Positions 63,700 through 64,000 of a stretch of 64,000 nt of DNA are shown in pieces. Every line of letters begins with the position of its first letter. Position 1 is the stretch's first letter. A program made the position numbers and the translations under genes. The DNA is taken from assembly GCF_010974945.1 (NCBI RefSeq), contig NZ_JAAIVB010000085.1:1-64000 (forward strand). The letters are read 5' to 3'. This stretch comes from Noviherbaspirillum galbum. Lineage in GTDB: Bacteria; Pseudomonadota; Gammaproteobacteria; Burkholderiales; Burkholderiaceae_D. The notes beneath the pieces were generated by a model that ran no database searches, was not told the DNA's origin, and saw only the letters and a program-made list of their open reading frames with translations.

Positions 63700-64000
63700 T
63701 TAGCGATCGTCTTCGATATAGGCGCGGATGATGCTGTCGAAATCGGCGTCGCCCTCCAGCCCGAGGATGCGGGCCTGGGTCGTGTCCCAGGCGGCCGGCC
63801 AGCTGCCGACGATGCGCGCCACGAAGGGATCGGGCTCCCAGCTTACCCGGTCCGCGACTTCCGGCCCGGCGACGCGGCGCAGGGCGTCGACCATGGCGCC
63901 GGCCGTCACCGACACGCCGGGGATGTTGATCGTCCGGCTGGATTCCAGCGCCCCGGCGGAAAGCTCGTGGCCGCGAAGCAGGCAGTCGATCGCCTTGCGC
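63700..64000 (-). CDS. denD: NAD-dependent epimerase/D-erythronate dehydrogenase-like protein, C-terminal part
   Basis: Only the last 100 residues are in the window; the gene continues beyond 64000. SRTINIPGVSVTAGAMVDAL, SWEPDPFVARIVGSWPAAWD and DADFDSIIRAYIEDD match the C-terminus of DenD-type extended SDR proteins, which oxidise D-erythronate in four-carbon acid sugar catabolism. The cofactor domain is not visible, so the exact activity is uncertain. Confidence 0.7.
   Translation of the reverse strand, partial: RKAIDCLLRGHELSAGALESSRTINIPGVSVTAGAMVDALRRVAGPEVADRVSWEPDPFVARIVGSWPAAWDTTQARILGLEGDADFDSIIRAYIEDDR

Overview
The window reads as chromosomal DNA of a high-GC betaproteobacterium, order Burkholderiales, probably Oxalobacteraceae (Herbaspirillum/Noviherbaspirillum-like). 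This rests on gene style, the abundance of LysR regulators and solute-binding proteins, CaiB-type CoA-transferases, an XdhC-served molybdenum hydroxylase and a QseBC-like two-component system. The genus is an inference. No rRNA, tRNA, CRISPR array or intact insertion sequence was seen.

Layout. 0-7.5 kb is accessory, lower-GC DNA: a GGDEF-EAL protein with a broken C-terminus, a small hypothetical gene, and an orphan periplasmic binding protein, a DUF2855 protein and a TetR regulator bracketed by two copies of a structured ~90-bp repeat. 7.57-17.2 kb is one leftward run of nine genes (LysR, SsuABC/NMT1-type ABC transporter, MFS, HMG-CoA-lyase family, CaiB/BaiF CoA-transferase, LeuC, LeuD) that reads best as a citraconate/(R)-citramalate catabolic operon. 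17.3-20.5 kb holds a chemoreceptor, a small recombinase-like protein and a LysR regulator. 20.5-28.8 kb is accessory again: two PxKF-domain surface proteins (one with seven RCC1 repeats), two paralogous LuxR-type response regulators and a histidine kinase. 28.9-35.35 kb is a divergent CoA-thioester pathway (enoyl-CoA hydratase, CaiB, SDR, thiolase, DUF35; PrpF and SDR).

35.9-54.6 kb is the centrepiece: a complete-looking picolinate (pyridine-2-carboxylate) degradation island. Leftward genes encode a three-subunit molybdenum hydroxylase (PicA-like), N-formylmaleamate deformylase (PicE/NicD) and a MarR regulator (PicR-like). Rightward genes encode a four-component Rieske oxygenase (PicB-like), an amidohydrolase-family decarboxylase (PicC), 2,5-dihydroxypyridine dioxygenase (PicD/NicX), maleamate amidohydrolase (PicF/NicF), a five-gene Liv-type ABC importer and XdhC. 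The inferred route is picolinate to 6-hydroxypicolinate to 3,6-dihydroxypicolinate to 2,5-dihydroxypyridine to N-formylmaleamate to maleamate to maleate. A maleate isomerase was not found. The island lies between two 137-bp direct repeats. Both of its divergent promoters carry a 15-bp motif that also occurs twice at the chemoreceptor promoter region near 19 kb, suggesting that chemotaxis and catabolism share a regulator.

54.8-64 kb is more core-like: a LysR regulator, a QseBC/PmrAB-like two-component operon, a membrane-anchored trehalose-6-phosphate synthase whose upstream region carries the same response-regulator box as the two-component operon plus a possible small RNA or attenuator, a PQQ-type sugar dehydrogenase with a DUF2231 partner, small zinc-ribbon proteins and the 3' end of a DenD-like gene cut by the window edge.
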